Shown here: positions 12,552 through 23,339 of the stretch, one piece after another | How the letters are laid out: the number at the start of each line of letters is the position of its first letter | How positions within the stretch are numbered: position 1 is the stretch's first letter | Origin: Diphasiastrum complanatum | Taxonomy: Eukaryota; Streptophyta; Lycopodiopsida; Lycopodiales; Lycopodiaceae | DNA: 64,000 bases | Assembly (NCBI GenBank): GCA_029204225.1 | Contig: CM055112.1 | Coordinates: 30,592,203 to 30,656,202 of the forward strand | Direction of reading: 5' to 3' | Made by a program: the position numbers and the translations under genes | The notes under the pieces: model-generated | The model's database searches: none | The model's input: the letters and a program-made list of their open reading frames with translations, nothing else | What the model was told of the DNA's origin: nothing

Positions 12552-13406
12552 TATGTTAGCTCAATGGGAGAGGAAAGTCAATTTTTGGAGAAGCTGGAAT
12601 TTGGTGGTTTGAAGGCTTCCATCAGCTTCAAAGGTGCTGATCCGATTCCATAGACTATCGACACGCCTCAATCGGACACCGTATGCAAAAGTTACAAATT
12701 TTGAGAGCCCATATCTGTGCCTGTTGCTCATTCTTGAGCTTTCTTTGGTGTTTTTTGGTGTAAAACTCACCAAAAGTTTTGGCAAATCTATTTTTTGGCT
12801 GTTTAAGTCAATTCTCAACCAAATCAAGGTGAGACTACTCTTGAAGTTGGGGTTTTGGGCATCAATGAAGCTGTCCATAACTTCATATCAAGCCCACAGG
12901 CTGTCTAGGAGCTCAACAGAATCTGGAAACTCCTTATTTTGGTAGCAAGGCTGTGCTAAAACTAGCTATAATTGTTCCCGCTTAATCTGGCAACATTTTG
13001 GGCCAAGTTTTTTGTTGTAGACTACTTGATGTAGGGCGCCCAAGCCTGTAAGAGGCCATTTCCAGCCGCAGTCATAAATAGGAGAATGATCAGCACATGT
13101 ATCTTGGAGATGGGCGCCCTCCTGCTTGTGGGCTCCTACGCTTTGTTCGGGCAGCTAGTTGAAATTTGAACATAGTGTATGAAGGTGTCTTCTTCCATAC
13201 ACAAGTGGGTTCTGGTTCATAGGCAAAATCTAGGCCATTAGGTCATTGATTAGTTGATCTCAGCCACTCTTTCCACAAGTAATCCAGTCCATCGATTTCC
13301 AAGGGCCCAAATCATGTGGTAAATTGCAGTTTGAAGGGCTTTGAAGAAAGTGTGAACTGTGGGGCACTTCATGTGAAGTATATTTAGTGCACTTCACGTC
13401 TACTCA

Positions 13407-14410
13407 ATGGTAGACAAAGATTTGGCATTGTTATTGCCATATGCAAGCAAGTTGAATGGAAAGAATTATCCAGTGTGGAAGTTCAAGATGAAAAATCACT
13501 TAATGACGAGGGATTCATGGCAACTAGTGAAAGGTGAAGAAAGTAGGCCAAACATGATTGTCGAACCTTCTGAAGCAGGCAAAAGGAACATTGAAGAGAT
13601 TGAAAGGTTACAATTGAATCATGACAAGCGAGCGACAAGAGCTCTAGGAATGATTAACATGTCAGTTGCAGACCATATCATTCCGCATATTGCATCGGCC
13701 TATACTACACCCATAGAGGCTTGGAATATCTTGAAGACACTCTTTGAGTCAATGAACAATGCAAGAGTCATAATGTTGAAGCAAAATCTCATGACTATCA
13801 GGATGGGTGACCATGAAGGAGAGTTGCAACATTCATTACGAGGATAAAGGAGCTAAAGGAAGAAATAGCTGCTATTGGTGAAACCGTTTCAGAAACTGAT
13901 TTGCTCACCATAGTGATGAGTGCCTTGCCTATATCATATAAGCATTTGGTGACTTCGGTGATGATGAGAGAAAAATCACCTACGTTTGAAGAATTTTGTT
14001 CATACTTGTTGCAGGAAGAGTTATTGCGAAAACCTCATTCCAAGGGGTCTAATGAAGCACTTGTGACTTCATTAATTAGAGGAAGAGGTAGAGGCCAAAA
14101 TCATCAACTTGGTAGAGGCCACAACAACAACAACAACAACAACAATCAATGACAACAAAATCAACCGAGGCAAGAGCAAGCAATGAATACTAGCACTTCT
14201 AAGGGCGGTGACATAAGAAGAAGAATGCCACTTGCTATTATTGTGGAAAATTTGGACACATTTCAAGTGAGTGTCGAATTAAGCAAGCCACTGTTGCTGC
14301 AAGAGGAAGGGGGAGAGGTAGAAGCTTTGGCGGAGGTCGAGATAGGCCAAGGAACAACACTAACTATGTGGAAGAGGAAGAGCCAAAGACTCAAGAAGGT
14401 ATATTACAAA
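13407..14410 (+). pseudogene. Copia element 2 gag (two breaks)
   Basis: Structural gag protein that packages element RNA. Residues 1-146 form the gag domain with intact LNGKNYPVWKFKMK. A frameshift near 13840 moves the reading to the segment ending in poly-Asn (13850-14152), and another break leads to a zinc knuckle encoded at 14215-14275, CYYCGKFGHISSEC, a perfect CX2CX4HX4C. A Gly-Arg-rich tail follows. The frame is lost where element A begins, about 14410. Protease and integrase are missing; RT resumes near 18.93 kb. Confidence 0.85.
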
Positions 14411-14486
14411 TTTGGTTATTTATTTTCATACTGATTCAAATACATTTTGTTTTAGAGTCTGTTGTTCATCTTCTTTTAGCTTCGCA

Positions 14487-15672
14487 ATGGCTTCCGGAAG
14501 CCGTAGACCACGAAGCAATATTGTCTCAGTTTCTGTTAATGAAAAAGACTCTGATGGCTCTTGGATACCACGTATCTATAGAAAATTTCACTAGGTTCTC
14601 ATGCATCCCTCATCAAGAGGTGTTTTTGGTAAAAAGAGAAAATCAAATATGGATTATAGGAATTTTTGGAAAGGTAGAATTTCAGACTTTAAAGTTTCAC
14701 CCGGTGGTCGATCCATTTCAGAGGTCTTGATTCAACATGTCTACATGCATAAGGAAATTAGAGTGGAAGGCGTAAGTTGTAATGACAGACTCAAATGCAA
14801 TTGTAAGTTTTTAAGAATTGTTTGCTTTGAGCTTAGACGTGTATCTGAGTATTTAAATGACATAGTTTTATGGATTTGTGCAAATTTGTATCCATCAAGC
14901 ATAATCGAATGGCAACCTATACAATCCCTTGTCAGCATCATGGACGTTATTCATTCTGATATTGGTCTTCTGCAATACAAGAACCGCTCCACGAGATCAC
15001 TTTTGAATTCTTGTATTTTCTTCTATGATTCATTTTACACACCATCCAGTTTAGGTGGAAAATTAGAGGCGATATCATTACCCTCTTTCTCAAGCGAAGA
15101 ATGGATTCCTCCAGATTCCACCATAGTAGAGAGCTTCCGATCAAGGTTTTTTTATGGACATTCAAAACTGTATGAAATGTAGCATAGGCTTAAAAAACAA
15201 TAGATTGCACTGGTTTCTGTCTTTTGCAATATTTGTAGATTTTTTTGTTGAATGTAATATTCGTAGAACAGTGACAATGTTTATTTGTAGTGATTTAACA
15301 GACAATATGTTATCAAGCCTCCTTGATGATCATTGGGATAAAAAGAGTAATGGCAATATCGAGTGCATAGTTAATAGATCATTAATGAAATTTAGATATC
15401 TTATAGAAAAACAAGTGCTTTCTTTAACATTTTATTATAGAAGATGGTCCAAAGCTGGCAATGGATAGAAAGCATTGGATCAGGATTTTACAGTGAATCA
15501 TCAAGATCAAATAGAAATCCAGGTGAGGCAAAATAATTCTACTCTTACAACAATTGAGGTGGAAGAAGATTGGACACTCGATCACATTCGATCAGAGCTT
15601 ACATTGCTGCAATATGATATTCCTAAACACTTCTATTTTTGAGTCAACGAGAGATTGGTAGGTGTATGTGTA
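14487..15672 (+). pseudogene. element A, ORF1 (unrecognised protein)
   Basis: I do not recognise this protein family, but it occurs three times in the window. It opens at ATG 14487 (MASGSRRPRSN), hits TAG at 14592-14594 where copy C has Trp, then continues through MHPSSRGVFGKKRK, PGGRSISEVLIQHVYMH and CNC. An intron with donor GTAAGT (about 14803) should end before LYPSS, but the acceptor G is lost. Downstream conserved blocks are VIHSDIGLLQY, FVDFF, RRT.TMFIC.DL, IEKQVLSLTFYYRRW, LDQDF and VEVEEDWTLDHIRSELTLLQ, ending near VNERL just before a GTAGGT donor. Several frameshifts and stops make it non-functional. It sits inside Copia element 2 and converges with a Ulp1 gene on the other strand. 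Confidence 0.7.
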
Positions 15673-15944
15673 TTTATTTCTGTACACATTTGAAATGACT
15701 TTCAATGATTTTATTTAAACATCTTTCAGTGTTTTCGGACACCTTCATGCTTGTAGGGCCTTGCGCATGATAGTAAAATTTCCAACATTTCATGCTGATA
15801 CTGATGAATCGTATTTGTTGATACCTCAGGACATTGGAACTATAAGATAAAATATCGAGTGTATGTATGTATTAGCTAATGTTTCAAGAAATATAAATTC
15901 ACAAAATTAACAATATATCATCAGGATACTGGAACTTTGAAGAA

Positions 15945-16895
15945 AATACCTCACGGATACTAGCATCTGGAGGTTGCACCATATACCAATCCAAGAACAA
16001 TTTAACATTCTAGATTGAATACCATCCGCAGCTGAAAGCATCGTCTTGTTGTGAAGACCGAGAAATCACAGCGAAAATTGTCAAATTATAATTCAATATA
16101 ATTCTAAACTCCATGCCATCATGCAAATAAAATACATAAAAAGATTTTTTTTACCTTTGCATCAACAATCTCTATGTTGGTACTTACAATCAGCCCATCC
16201 GGCCTGGACAATAGCTCCACCATCCTCTTGTACTTAACCATGGAATGGGTGGCATGCAAAGAATTCATTGTCATGCACACAGGTGTGCAGCTTTCAGTCG
16301 AATCCACTATCATGGATATGATGTGGACACTCCAATGTTTGTTGCCAGAAAATGACAAGCAATGAATTACTAGAATCTATAAGAGTTTCCAAAAGACAAA
16401 TCTTATAGAAAAAAAATATTACAAGAAGAAACTATCTTATTTTGAACAATATGGGATGATGAACATTGATGCCTCCTTGCTAGTGTGCCTAAAGAGCCTT
16501 TTGCCTTTCCTCTCTTTATTCAACAGATGCTCAAAAAATGGAGATACAACAAAAATATCCTTCGTGACTGTATATGTATATTTATGTACATAGTATGCAC
16601 AAGCGGATTCAACTATTGTGTCTAAGGTATGTGAGGTCTTCTCTTTTAGCTCCCTACAATGTGGGTCTTTGATATGCATTGCAAAATTAATATCGTCTAT
16701 ACAAAACATAGACTCTCCTCCGAGATCATCTATTTTCTTGGCTATATACAAGTCAAAATCAATGTACCTCTCAGAATAAAAAAATGTGTCTTTAGGTTCA
16801 TTAGGAAGTCTGATGTGCAATTCTTTATCAGTTGCATCAACATAAGAAACAATCATTAGAGGAGTTTTGAGCTCCAAAAAGACCCTTTAAGAATT
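15945..16895 (-). pseudogene. element A, Ulp1/C48-type SUMO-peptidase-like gene
   Basis: Cysteine peptidase domain of the Ulp1 family, which cleaves SUMO or similar modifiers. The N-terminal part (16877-16437) runs through YVDATDKELHIRLP, FCIDDINFAMHI and DIFVVSPFFEHLL. The next exon (16358-16119) has the catalytic His in NKHWSVHII and, in place of the usual Asp, Asn in MNSLH. The last exon (about 16050-15950) has the oxyanion Gln and nucleophile Cys in SQQDDAFSCGWY, then a TAG. Exon order and spacing match copy B. Ulp1 domains are known cargo of plant DNA transposons such as some Mutator-like elements. The active-site set is present but the gene is broken by a stop. Confidence 0.85.
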
Positions 16896-17123
16896 CGTGC
16901 AAGATGTAGTTTATATTATTAAAATATTATAACACTAATGTTATAAGGTTAGGAGAGGACTCTCAACGAATGGAATTGCGAACGTACTAGCCAGATCTTT
17001 TCTAATGGGAGGAGGTGAGGATGAAGAGCTGGGAGACCTAGGCTTGGGTTGCGAACGCTTGGGCTATGCTTGCTTTCTCTTTTTTTGGGGTGGGACAGGC
17101 CCCCTTTCAAGAGGAACTTGCCT
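16896..17123 (-). pseudogene. basic Pro/Ser-rich linker between H3-like exon and Ulp1
   Basis: In the frame of the upstream histone-like exon the translation passes TAG 17124-17126, then reads VPPQKKRKQA, another TAG, then PKRSQPKPRSPSSSSPPP. This resembles a nuclear-localisation and disordered linker. Both stops are one transition from CAG (Gln). If they were once Gln, the histone-like part and the peptidase could have been one polyprotein. That is inference. Confidence 0.45.
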
Positions 17124-17311
17124 CTATGTGAAGCCAGACTTAAAAATGTTGTCATAGGTGTTTTGAAGCCTTGTGACAAGAAGCATGTCCTTGGGCATTA
17201 GTGTCACCCTCTTGCCATGAATGGAGCACAACATCGAATCCTCGAACAATTTTGTCTGGAAGTCCTCGTATGCAGTATGGAGTGCCTCCAATGCAATGAT
17301 ATTCCACCTCA
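17124..17311 (-). pseudogene. histone H3-fold exon, CENH3-like
   Basis: About 61 codons matching the C-terminal half of the histone H3 fold (alpha-2, loop 2, alpha-3). After RWN comes ALEALHTAYEDF, then LFEDSMLC and IHGKRVTLMPKD and a final LVTRLQ. Canonical H3 has [20 protein letters not shown] and IHAKRVTIMPKD. Arg-Trp at the start, AxEDF, DSMLC and RVTLM are closer to plant centromeric H3 than to H3.1/H3.3. The exon is preceded by a good acceptor (TATGCAG, 17312-17318); no upstream exon with the N-terminal half was found. A non-histone tail, NTYDNIFKSGFT, precedes TAG. It lies just upstream of the Ulp1 gene on the same strand. Confidence 0.75.
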
Positions 17312-17402
17312 CTGCATAGGGCAGATGGGTGGTGCAAGTCGTATGGAAGCAATCAAACGTGAAAGCAAATTATGCGAAAACCTATACAATCCCCGGGAAT
17401 GG

Positions 17403-17885
17403 ACTTATATAGGGAAAAAAAAGTTGGCACGTGTGAATACTAGCGACACATGGCCCAATCAATAACTGACATGTGGAACCACACGTCTGTATACGCACGT
17501 GTGAAACTGCACGTCTGAATCAGCATGTGTGGGATCCCACATGGGAACACGTGGCCGAATGGATCAACGACATGTGTTCTTGCATGTATAAGCTCACACG
17601 TGTGGTCATGTGGCCCAATCAGTACCTGACGTGTGGGACCACACGTCTGTATCCACACGTGTAATACTTGCCCGTGTGGCCACGTGGTCAAATGGTTTGG
17701 TGACGTGTGTTCTAGCATGTATTAGCTCACACGTGTGGGCACGTGGCCGAATGGTAGATTGACGCGTATTGTAGCACGTGTGCATGTGTGGACATCAATA
17801 TTATATGCCATAGATTTGATCTATTGTTGGATTGACACGTGTACGGCTTGGATTTTATTGGTTTTTGCTATATAAATGTTGTTTG
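17403..17885. promoter_or_regulatory. CACGTG-rich intergenic region with divergent TATA boxes
   Basis: TATATAAGT on the minus strand (17403-17411) faces the histone-like and Ulp1 genes; TATATAAAT on the plus strand (17869-17877) faces the other way. Between them is a degenerate tandem array, period about 130-160 bases, of ACACGTGT, CACGTGG and (C/T)CACGTGGCCGAATGG. CACGTG is the plant G-box. A similar arrangement is at 42677-42953 in element B/C. Probably a bidirectional promoter of the element. Confidence 0.6.
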
Positions 17886-18886
17886 ATCAGTTAAAACCTT
17901 TCGCTAAGTTTTGGATTTTCACTCCCTATAGCTCTTGGTGTGTCAACACTACTATTTCTTTGTAGTATCTGAAGAAACAAAATGTTTCCAACTACAACGC
18001 CTTGCTAGCTTTCAGCCCTCAGCCTGACGAAGACATTCGCGGACTCGAAGATTGGAGACATGAAGCACGAAAGGTTTCGTGAACATGAAAGACAAAGGAG
18101 ACGAAGAAGAACGATTTGCGAACAGAAAAGATCCACGAACGAGATTCATTTGCAGTCTAGTACGAGAGAAAGGCATACGAGCAAAACGAAATCCGTTTTG
18201 CCCTCACGCTCCAAAGTGTACCAGCTAAGATCATGCAAGTACCCAGAAGTACATATATCTGATCTAATGGTATGACGTCAGCAAATACACTTTAGATCAT
18301 GGCTAATCTACCACTCTTGTAACTCCCTGACTAGTTGCTTAACCACTCTAATCTTAGATTTACATAGAGCGACCATACTTATTGGATGATACTTAATATA
18401 TAGATAAATACAATACACATACAGTGTAATGTAATAGTCTGATACTAGTAAGCAATCAAGACAATATACACAATACATGTCTGCCTGCACGTGAAGACAA
18501 TTATGTCTAGGATCAGAAGATCCAACTGTCCGCTAGTAAAGTGAGACAATTACTCGTGAGAGAACTGTGTTTCTCTCACGCCAATGCACTGCGTGGGTAT
18601 GCACGTAGTTCTCAAAGAATCAGAGAAAAGAAATCAATAGATGATATTGTAGCCTTCGCGCGCACATCAATTCGTGTTGTGTCTGATTTCGAATGAAATG
18701 TTTCTGCTGTCACAGTCTTCGGAAACTAATCCATCCACTACTTCGACGACCATTGTTGCTGGTCATGATCTACATTTTGTTGCACTTATTGAAGCTGATA
18801 AGCGTGATTTGCTAGGTAAATCTGGTTTTATCTGAATGAGATTTTTATTCAGGTATAGTTATTTTGTTTTTCAAGACATGTAACCT
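17886..18886 (+). other. right part of element A, no known gene
   Basis: Downstream of the plus-strand TATA box a segment (about 17980-18080) reads NYNALLAFSPQPDEDIRGLEDW before a stop, and an overlapping frame is strongly basic (HERQRRRRRTICEQKR). Neither is recognised. The rest, to the resumption of Copia RT, shows no motif; the right terminus of element A lies here but was not located. Confidence 0.35.
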
Positions 18887-18929
18887 TTGCTCGTATTTTA
18901 CAGGCTACTGTGGGGGTGGATGCCTTTGC

Positions 18930-20275
18930 AACAAGGTAGGGACAAAGCAAGGCTTGTAGTGAAGGGTTATGCACAAAGCAACGGTATTGACTACGAAGAC
19001 ACCTTTGCTCTTGTGGCTAAGTGGAATACACTTCGCATGGTGGTTGCTTTGGCGGCACTATTTGGATGGAATCTACACCAGATGGACGTAAAGTCCGCAT
19101 TTCTGAATGGTAAGCTTGAAGAAGAAGTGTACATGGAACAACCTAGTGGCTTTGTGATACATGGCATGGAAGACAAAGCATGCAAGTTAAAGAAAGCCTT
19201 ATATGGATTGAAGCAAGCACCACGTGCCTGGTATAGCCACTTTGATGAGCATCTCCTATCCAGAGGTTTGACATGCACTTCTTCAGATTTCAATCTTTAT
19301 TACTTTGCTCATGACTCTAGTATCACACTGATTTTGTTGTACGTAGACGACCTCATAATCATAGGAAATGATGATGGTCTGATTGGTGCAATCAAGAAGG
19401 CCTTATCTTCTAGTTTTGATATGACTGATCTTGGCTTGATGCACTACTGTTTGGGAGTGGAAGTATGGCAAGGTTGCAATAGCATCACACTAACACAAAC
19501 AAAGTACGTGAATGAAGTTTTGAAGCATTCAAAATGTGCGATAGCAAGCCCATATCTACACCTATGGAGTTTGGTAAGAAACTATCTGACCAGGATGAGA
19601 GTGCACTAGTTGATGCTGTATTTCGTCAATTAGTTGGTTCACTGATTTATCTCACAACTACTGGTCCTGACATAAGTTATGTTGTAAGCATTGTAAGTCT
19701 ATTCATGGCTACTCCTAGAGAGATTCACTGGAAAGCAGCGAAGATAATTCTTTGTTATGGAAAAGGCATATTAACCCATGGATTGTTATATGAGAGACAA
19801 CATACTTTACCAGTTTTATAGAGCTTTGTTGATTTAGATTGGGCAGGCTGTATTGATGACAAGAGATCTACCACAGGTTACGTATTTCATGTTGGTAATG
19901 GTGTATGCTCTTGGTCAAGCAAGAAACAAGACACAGTTGCTCTTTCTACTACAGAAGCAAAATACAAAGCATTATGTTCAACTATGCAAGAAGCAGTTTA
20001 GCTAAGAAGAATGTTAGAAGACATTGGAATTTTGCAGAATAAGCCTACAATAATCACATGTGATAGCCAGAGCGCTATACAGCTAGCTAAAAATCCTGTA
20101 TTTCATGCACACACGAAGCATGTAGAGACTAGAGAAATTGTTATCTAATGAAATAGATGTAGTGCATTGTAAGACAGAGAATCAGTTAGCTTATATACTC
20201 ACTAAAGCTTTAAGTGCTGATAAATTTGAGTTTTTTAGAGAAAAGCTCTTTGTAAGAAAGATAAACTAGGGCTTA
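18930..20275 (+). pseudogene. Copia element 2, reverse transcriptase and RNase H
   Basis: RT starts with ARLVVKGYAQ and continues through DTFALVAKWNTLRMV, MDVKSAFLNG, KKALYGLKQAPRAWY and the catalytic LLYVDDLII. A frameshift near 19550 moves to SKPISTPMEFG and VGSLIYLTTTGPDISY. RNase H follows with FVDLDWAGCIDDKRSTTGY, WSSKKQDTVALSTTEAKY and CDSQSAIQLAKNPVFH, with several stops. A purine-rich tract, GGGCTTAAGGGAGA, at 20269-20282 looks like the polypurine tract, but no LTR follows. This is the continuation of the gag at 13407 after element A. Confidence 0.9.
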
Positions 20276-20282
20276 AGGGAGA

Positions 20283-20900
20283 TTCAACAACTGAAGAATT
20301 TCATTGGCCTCATAAATTAGGAACATCAGCTATAATTGTCGAACCTTCAGATCTTCCTCGAGATAATGATTTCTTGCAGCTTGTGCAAAGTGAGGAACGT
20401 GAAATTTATGTGGGCTCAAGGAAGAATAGGCAAAGTGTAAAAGCTGCAAAATGAATTCCAAATTGGAAGCCTTGTTGCACTTCTAGCTTCAGAAAACAAT
20501 GAAGAACATTGGTTGCGCACAACTTCAACGAATGCTTTTTGGGAAGGTGCGAACTCAAAATGTTGCAAGTAGATCCAAAGGGCAAGAGAAAGAGATTGCC
20601 AAAAAATCAACCAAGAGTTGACGATTTAAATCTACAAGATGTAGATGTTTTGGCATTTAATTTTGAATTAACAATGACCAATCGTCTACAAAGTCAACAA
20701 TATCTATATTGAATGAACGACTTGGATTACTGAAAAAACCATCATCCTCCCTCGTCATCAACAGAGAAAAGCTGCTTTTTTTGTCAACATTAGACGCAAA
20801 TTTTGAGGAAGATATGCCAGTTGACTCTGATGAAGAAACAGGTCTTCCACTTCATCAACTGAAAACGAGAGTGTTGAGAATATGTCAAGTTCTGAATTGA
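20283..20900 (+). other. unrecognised coding-like segments
   Basis: Open stretches in shifting frames read GTSAIIVEPSDLPRDNDFL, KGKRKRLPKNQPRVDD and LLFLSTLDANFEEDMPVDSD. Composition looks protein-like but I recognise no family. Probably exons of another decayed element. Confidence 0.35.
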
Positions 20901-21189
20901 GAGGCATCAATGAAAATTCCTTCGAAAATGTACTTTGAAAAAAAGAATGTGCAAATATAACTTTAAGTTGTTTTGTATTTCAATGGGATTTCAAGTTTCA
21001 AAAATCATTTGTTCTCTTGAATTATTATTTCATTTGTAATTATGATGGTTTTATGAAGTTTGCAACAAAAAACTTGTGGTTTTTTTATTTAAAATATGTA
21101 TTTTTTGGTTTTTTTTTTAAAAAAATACATGATTTTGGCCTAAAACTAGGACCATTAAAAAACACCAAAAAAAATTACTCTTTTTTAGG

Positions 21190-22052
21190 TCAAAGTCCCA
21201 AAACAAATGTCATCGTGTTCAAATGCACTAAAAGATGAACTTGTATATCCAAAAAGGAAGTTGGAAAATCTCTTTCCAACAAACATACCATTTCGATCAT
21301 TTGGACTTTCATGGAATCCAATTCATTATTTTTTATTTCTTTTGAGAAAATCCACCTACCAGAATATTGATATAACACTAGGTTGTTTAGCACATAAAAA
21401 TATTGAAATAGCACATATTTATACAAGTGTTTAAAACGATATACAAACGTAATCATCGATGATAAATTGTAAAGCGTATTTTGTATGTCATCGTTGAAGA
21501 GACCTCGAATCGAAAGTGGAAGTATGAAGTGCAACGTCTTGTGCCAATCATGCGATTTCAATCCACTTAATTTACCATCTTTGGTAACTGATTTGCATAA
21601 AGAATGTGCATAGCCTGGTGGAATTCTCATTTGTTTTATGACATGTTTTACATGTGAGAGTTGCTCTTTTGTAAGAATCCATGGCACGCTAGGTAGAATT
21701 CATCTCCACCTTCAGTGTATTGAATCTAATAGGGTCTTTTCACGTCGGCTGCTTGTAAATCTTTAGGAGCTGCGGAGTTGTCTTTTATGCCAATGATGTG
21801 GTTCCATATTGATTCACCAACATTTTTGAATATGTGCAGAGGATCCAATAAATTATTTATCAATAAATTCCTCCAATATGGTAATTTATGAAAAATAGAC
21901 AACCGTTTTCTACTATCAATGGATTCATTCCATGAAAAATTAACATCATGATATTTAAGCCATTCACCATGCCATTTCACTACTCCCATGCGTGAGGGTG
22001 GTGGTGTAGTTAAAGGATTATTTCCTTGCCCCCCAAAAAATTGCTTATTCAA
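21190..22052 (-). pseudogene. CACTA (En/Spm) TNP2-like transposase fragment
   Basis: Reading from 22052 down: KRLSIFHKLPYWRNLLINN, LLDPLHIFKNVGESIWNHI, then after a frameshift PWILTKEQLSHVKHV, IPPGYAHSLCKSV, GLKSHDWHKTLHFILPLSI and, after an intron, FPTSFLDIQVHLLVHL. These blocks are the C-terminal half of the TNP2/transposase_21 domain plus the start of the following DUF4218-type region. The copy at 47.6-50.2 kb is a close relative. Truncated at both ends. Confidence 0.85.
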
Positions 22053-22229
22053 ACTTCAAAAAGGATGTGATCAAGCGACAAGTATTTGCGATGATTTTCG
22101 TAGACCAGTTTTTTCAACATATTTGTACTATGACAACCCTCCAAAAGTGGTCCACAAATGTAACATGCGTTGTAACCCGATGTGGTTAAACCTGCATAGT
22201 TCATAAACCAAATGTGAGATAAGCTTAGT

Positions 22230-22577
22230 CAATGCACTCAAACACAAGCCCTCAAGGCTTGCCAACAGTTCATGGAGAAGAAGGCACAACCCACCCCCGT
22301 GGTGATTCCACCGCCACCTGTTTTTGACGCTGCACAGGCCAGTACAAGCCAGGACCAAAGCCAGCAAGCAGCAGGGGGGTTCAGTCAAGATCAAGGGTCC
22401 GAAGGCCAAGACCAAAGACCAACAGCAACGGGTGCTGAGATGCGAGATCAAGGCCAAGGCGCAAGTACCAGCCAAAGCCAAGAGGTTCGCGCACCATATC
22501 TGCCAGCCGGGCCTTCCGAAGACCAAAGTCCGGTGCATTATTATTTCAGCCGTCAATCCATTTCTGATGTGTCTTGA
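22230..22577 (+). CDS. Gln/Ser/Pro-rich open frame, function unknown
   Basis: From 22272 the frame reads PTPVVIPPPPVFDAAQASTS, then Gln-Asp-rich sequence, to a stop at 22577. Low complexity; a second frame across it is Lys-rich. It could be the disordered end of a TE polyprotein. No domain seen and low confidence that it is a gene. Confidence 0.3.
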   Translation, partial: QCTQTQALKACQQFMEKKAQPTPVVIPPPPVFDAAQASTSQDQSQQAAGGFSQDQGSEGQDQRPTATGAEMRDQGQGASTSQSQEVRAPYLPAGPSEDQSPVHYYFSRQSISDVS

Positions 22578-22799
22578 TGTCTCTTATGTGAATCTTATTA
22601 CTGTGCTTGCAATAAAGGCTACATGAGTGTGCATAGATAACATACTCTGTATGTGTTGTTGTGAATCACAGTGCGTTCAGTATGACCGACGCAGGAGTAT
22701 TCGGAATTTAGCGAAACGGGAAAGGGCGGGCAGATTGCTTTGATGTCATTCGCTCAAAAAATGGCATCCAAAACTTGAGATGAATCTGGGGATTTTTGT

Positions 22800-23281
22800 A
22801 GGATCATATTGAAAACATCGTCCACAGGTTCACTCTCAGATACAAAAAGCCATCTGCATTAGAGGAAAATCTTAATCGAGCTCCTTCAGAAAATAAAAAC
22901 GCAGCTGTTTCTGAGCAGGATAGCGCTCACCCGTTAGTGACATATGAGCAGACTCTTGATAAGCTTTCTGATTTGTCAGAATCTCAAGATTATTACAATG
23001 ATTATCCTTTAGAGAGAGCAATAAAGATGACGTGTTGGAGCCTGACTTTTCTGTCTACCACTTTTGGGCTGTAGATGAAGCTGAATTGGCCTCTGTAGTC
23101 GGGACTAACTTTCCAATCAGTGATACCGAAATTTTGACTAACTATTTTCCGCAATCCGACTTAGCTCTTATGGAAACTTCCGGTTTAGAAATGCCAAATA
23201 CATTTGCCAAAATTTTATCTCAATCTGATGAAACTCCAACAGCTGCGGGCGTTCTAAAGGGATTCTGCGCTAGTACGCGTG
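22800..23281 (+). pseudogene. unrecognised acidic protein segment
   Basis: Two frames join after a one-base shift near 23015. The first reads FTLRYKKPSALEENLN and HPLVTYEQTLDKLSDLSES; the second reads EPDFSVYHFWAVDEAELA, FPISDTEILTNYFPQSDL and LSQSDETPTAAGVL. About 160 codons, acidic, protein-like codon use, no family recognised. It ends at a T-rich tract starting 23288 where repeats begin. Confidence 0.4.
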
Positions 23282-23339
23282 GACCAGTTTTTTTTTTTTC
23301 CATTTTTCGTCGTTTTTTTTCGCAAATTTTTTTTTTTTT

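Noticed and set aside
17440..17718. Open frames on both strands through the CACGTG array
   Set aside because: Repeats with high GC and few stops give long frames by chance; no protein similarity, and the His/Thr-rich text mirrors the repeat.
17440..17790. Possible CRISPR-like or satellite array
   Set aside because: Units are degenerate, differ in length and have no spacers; plant nuclear context. Better read as promoter or subterminal repeats.
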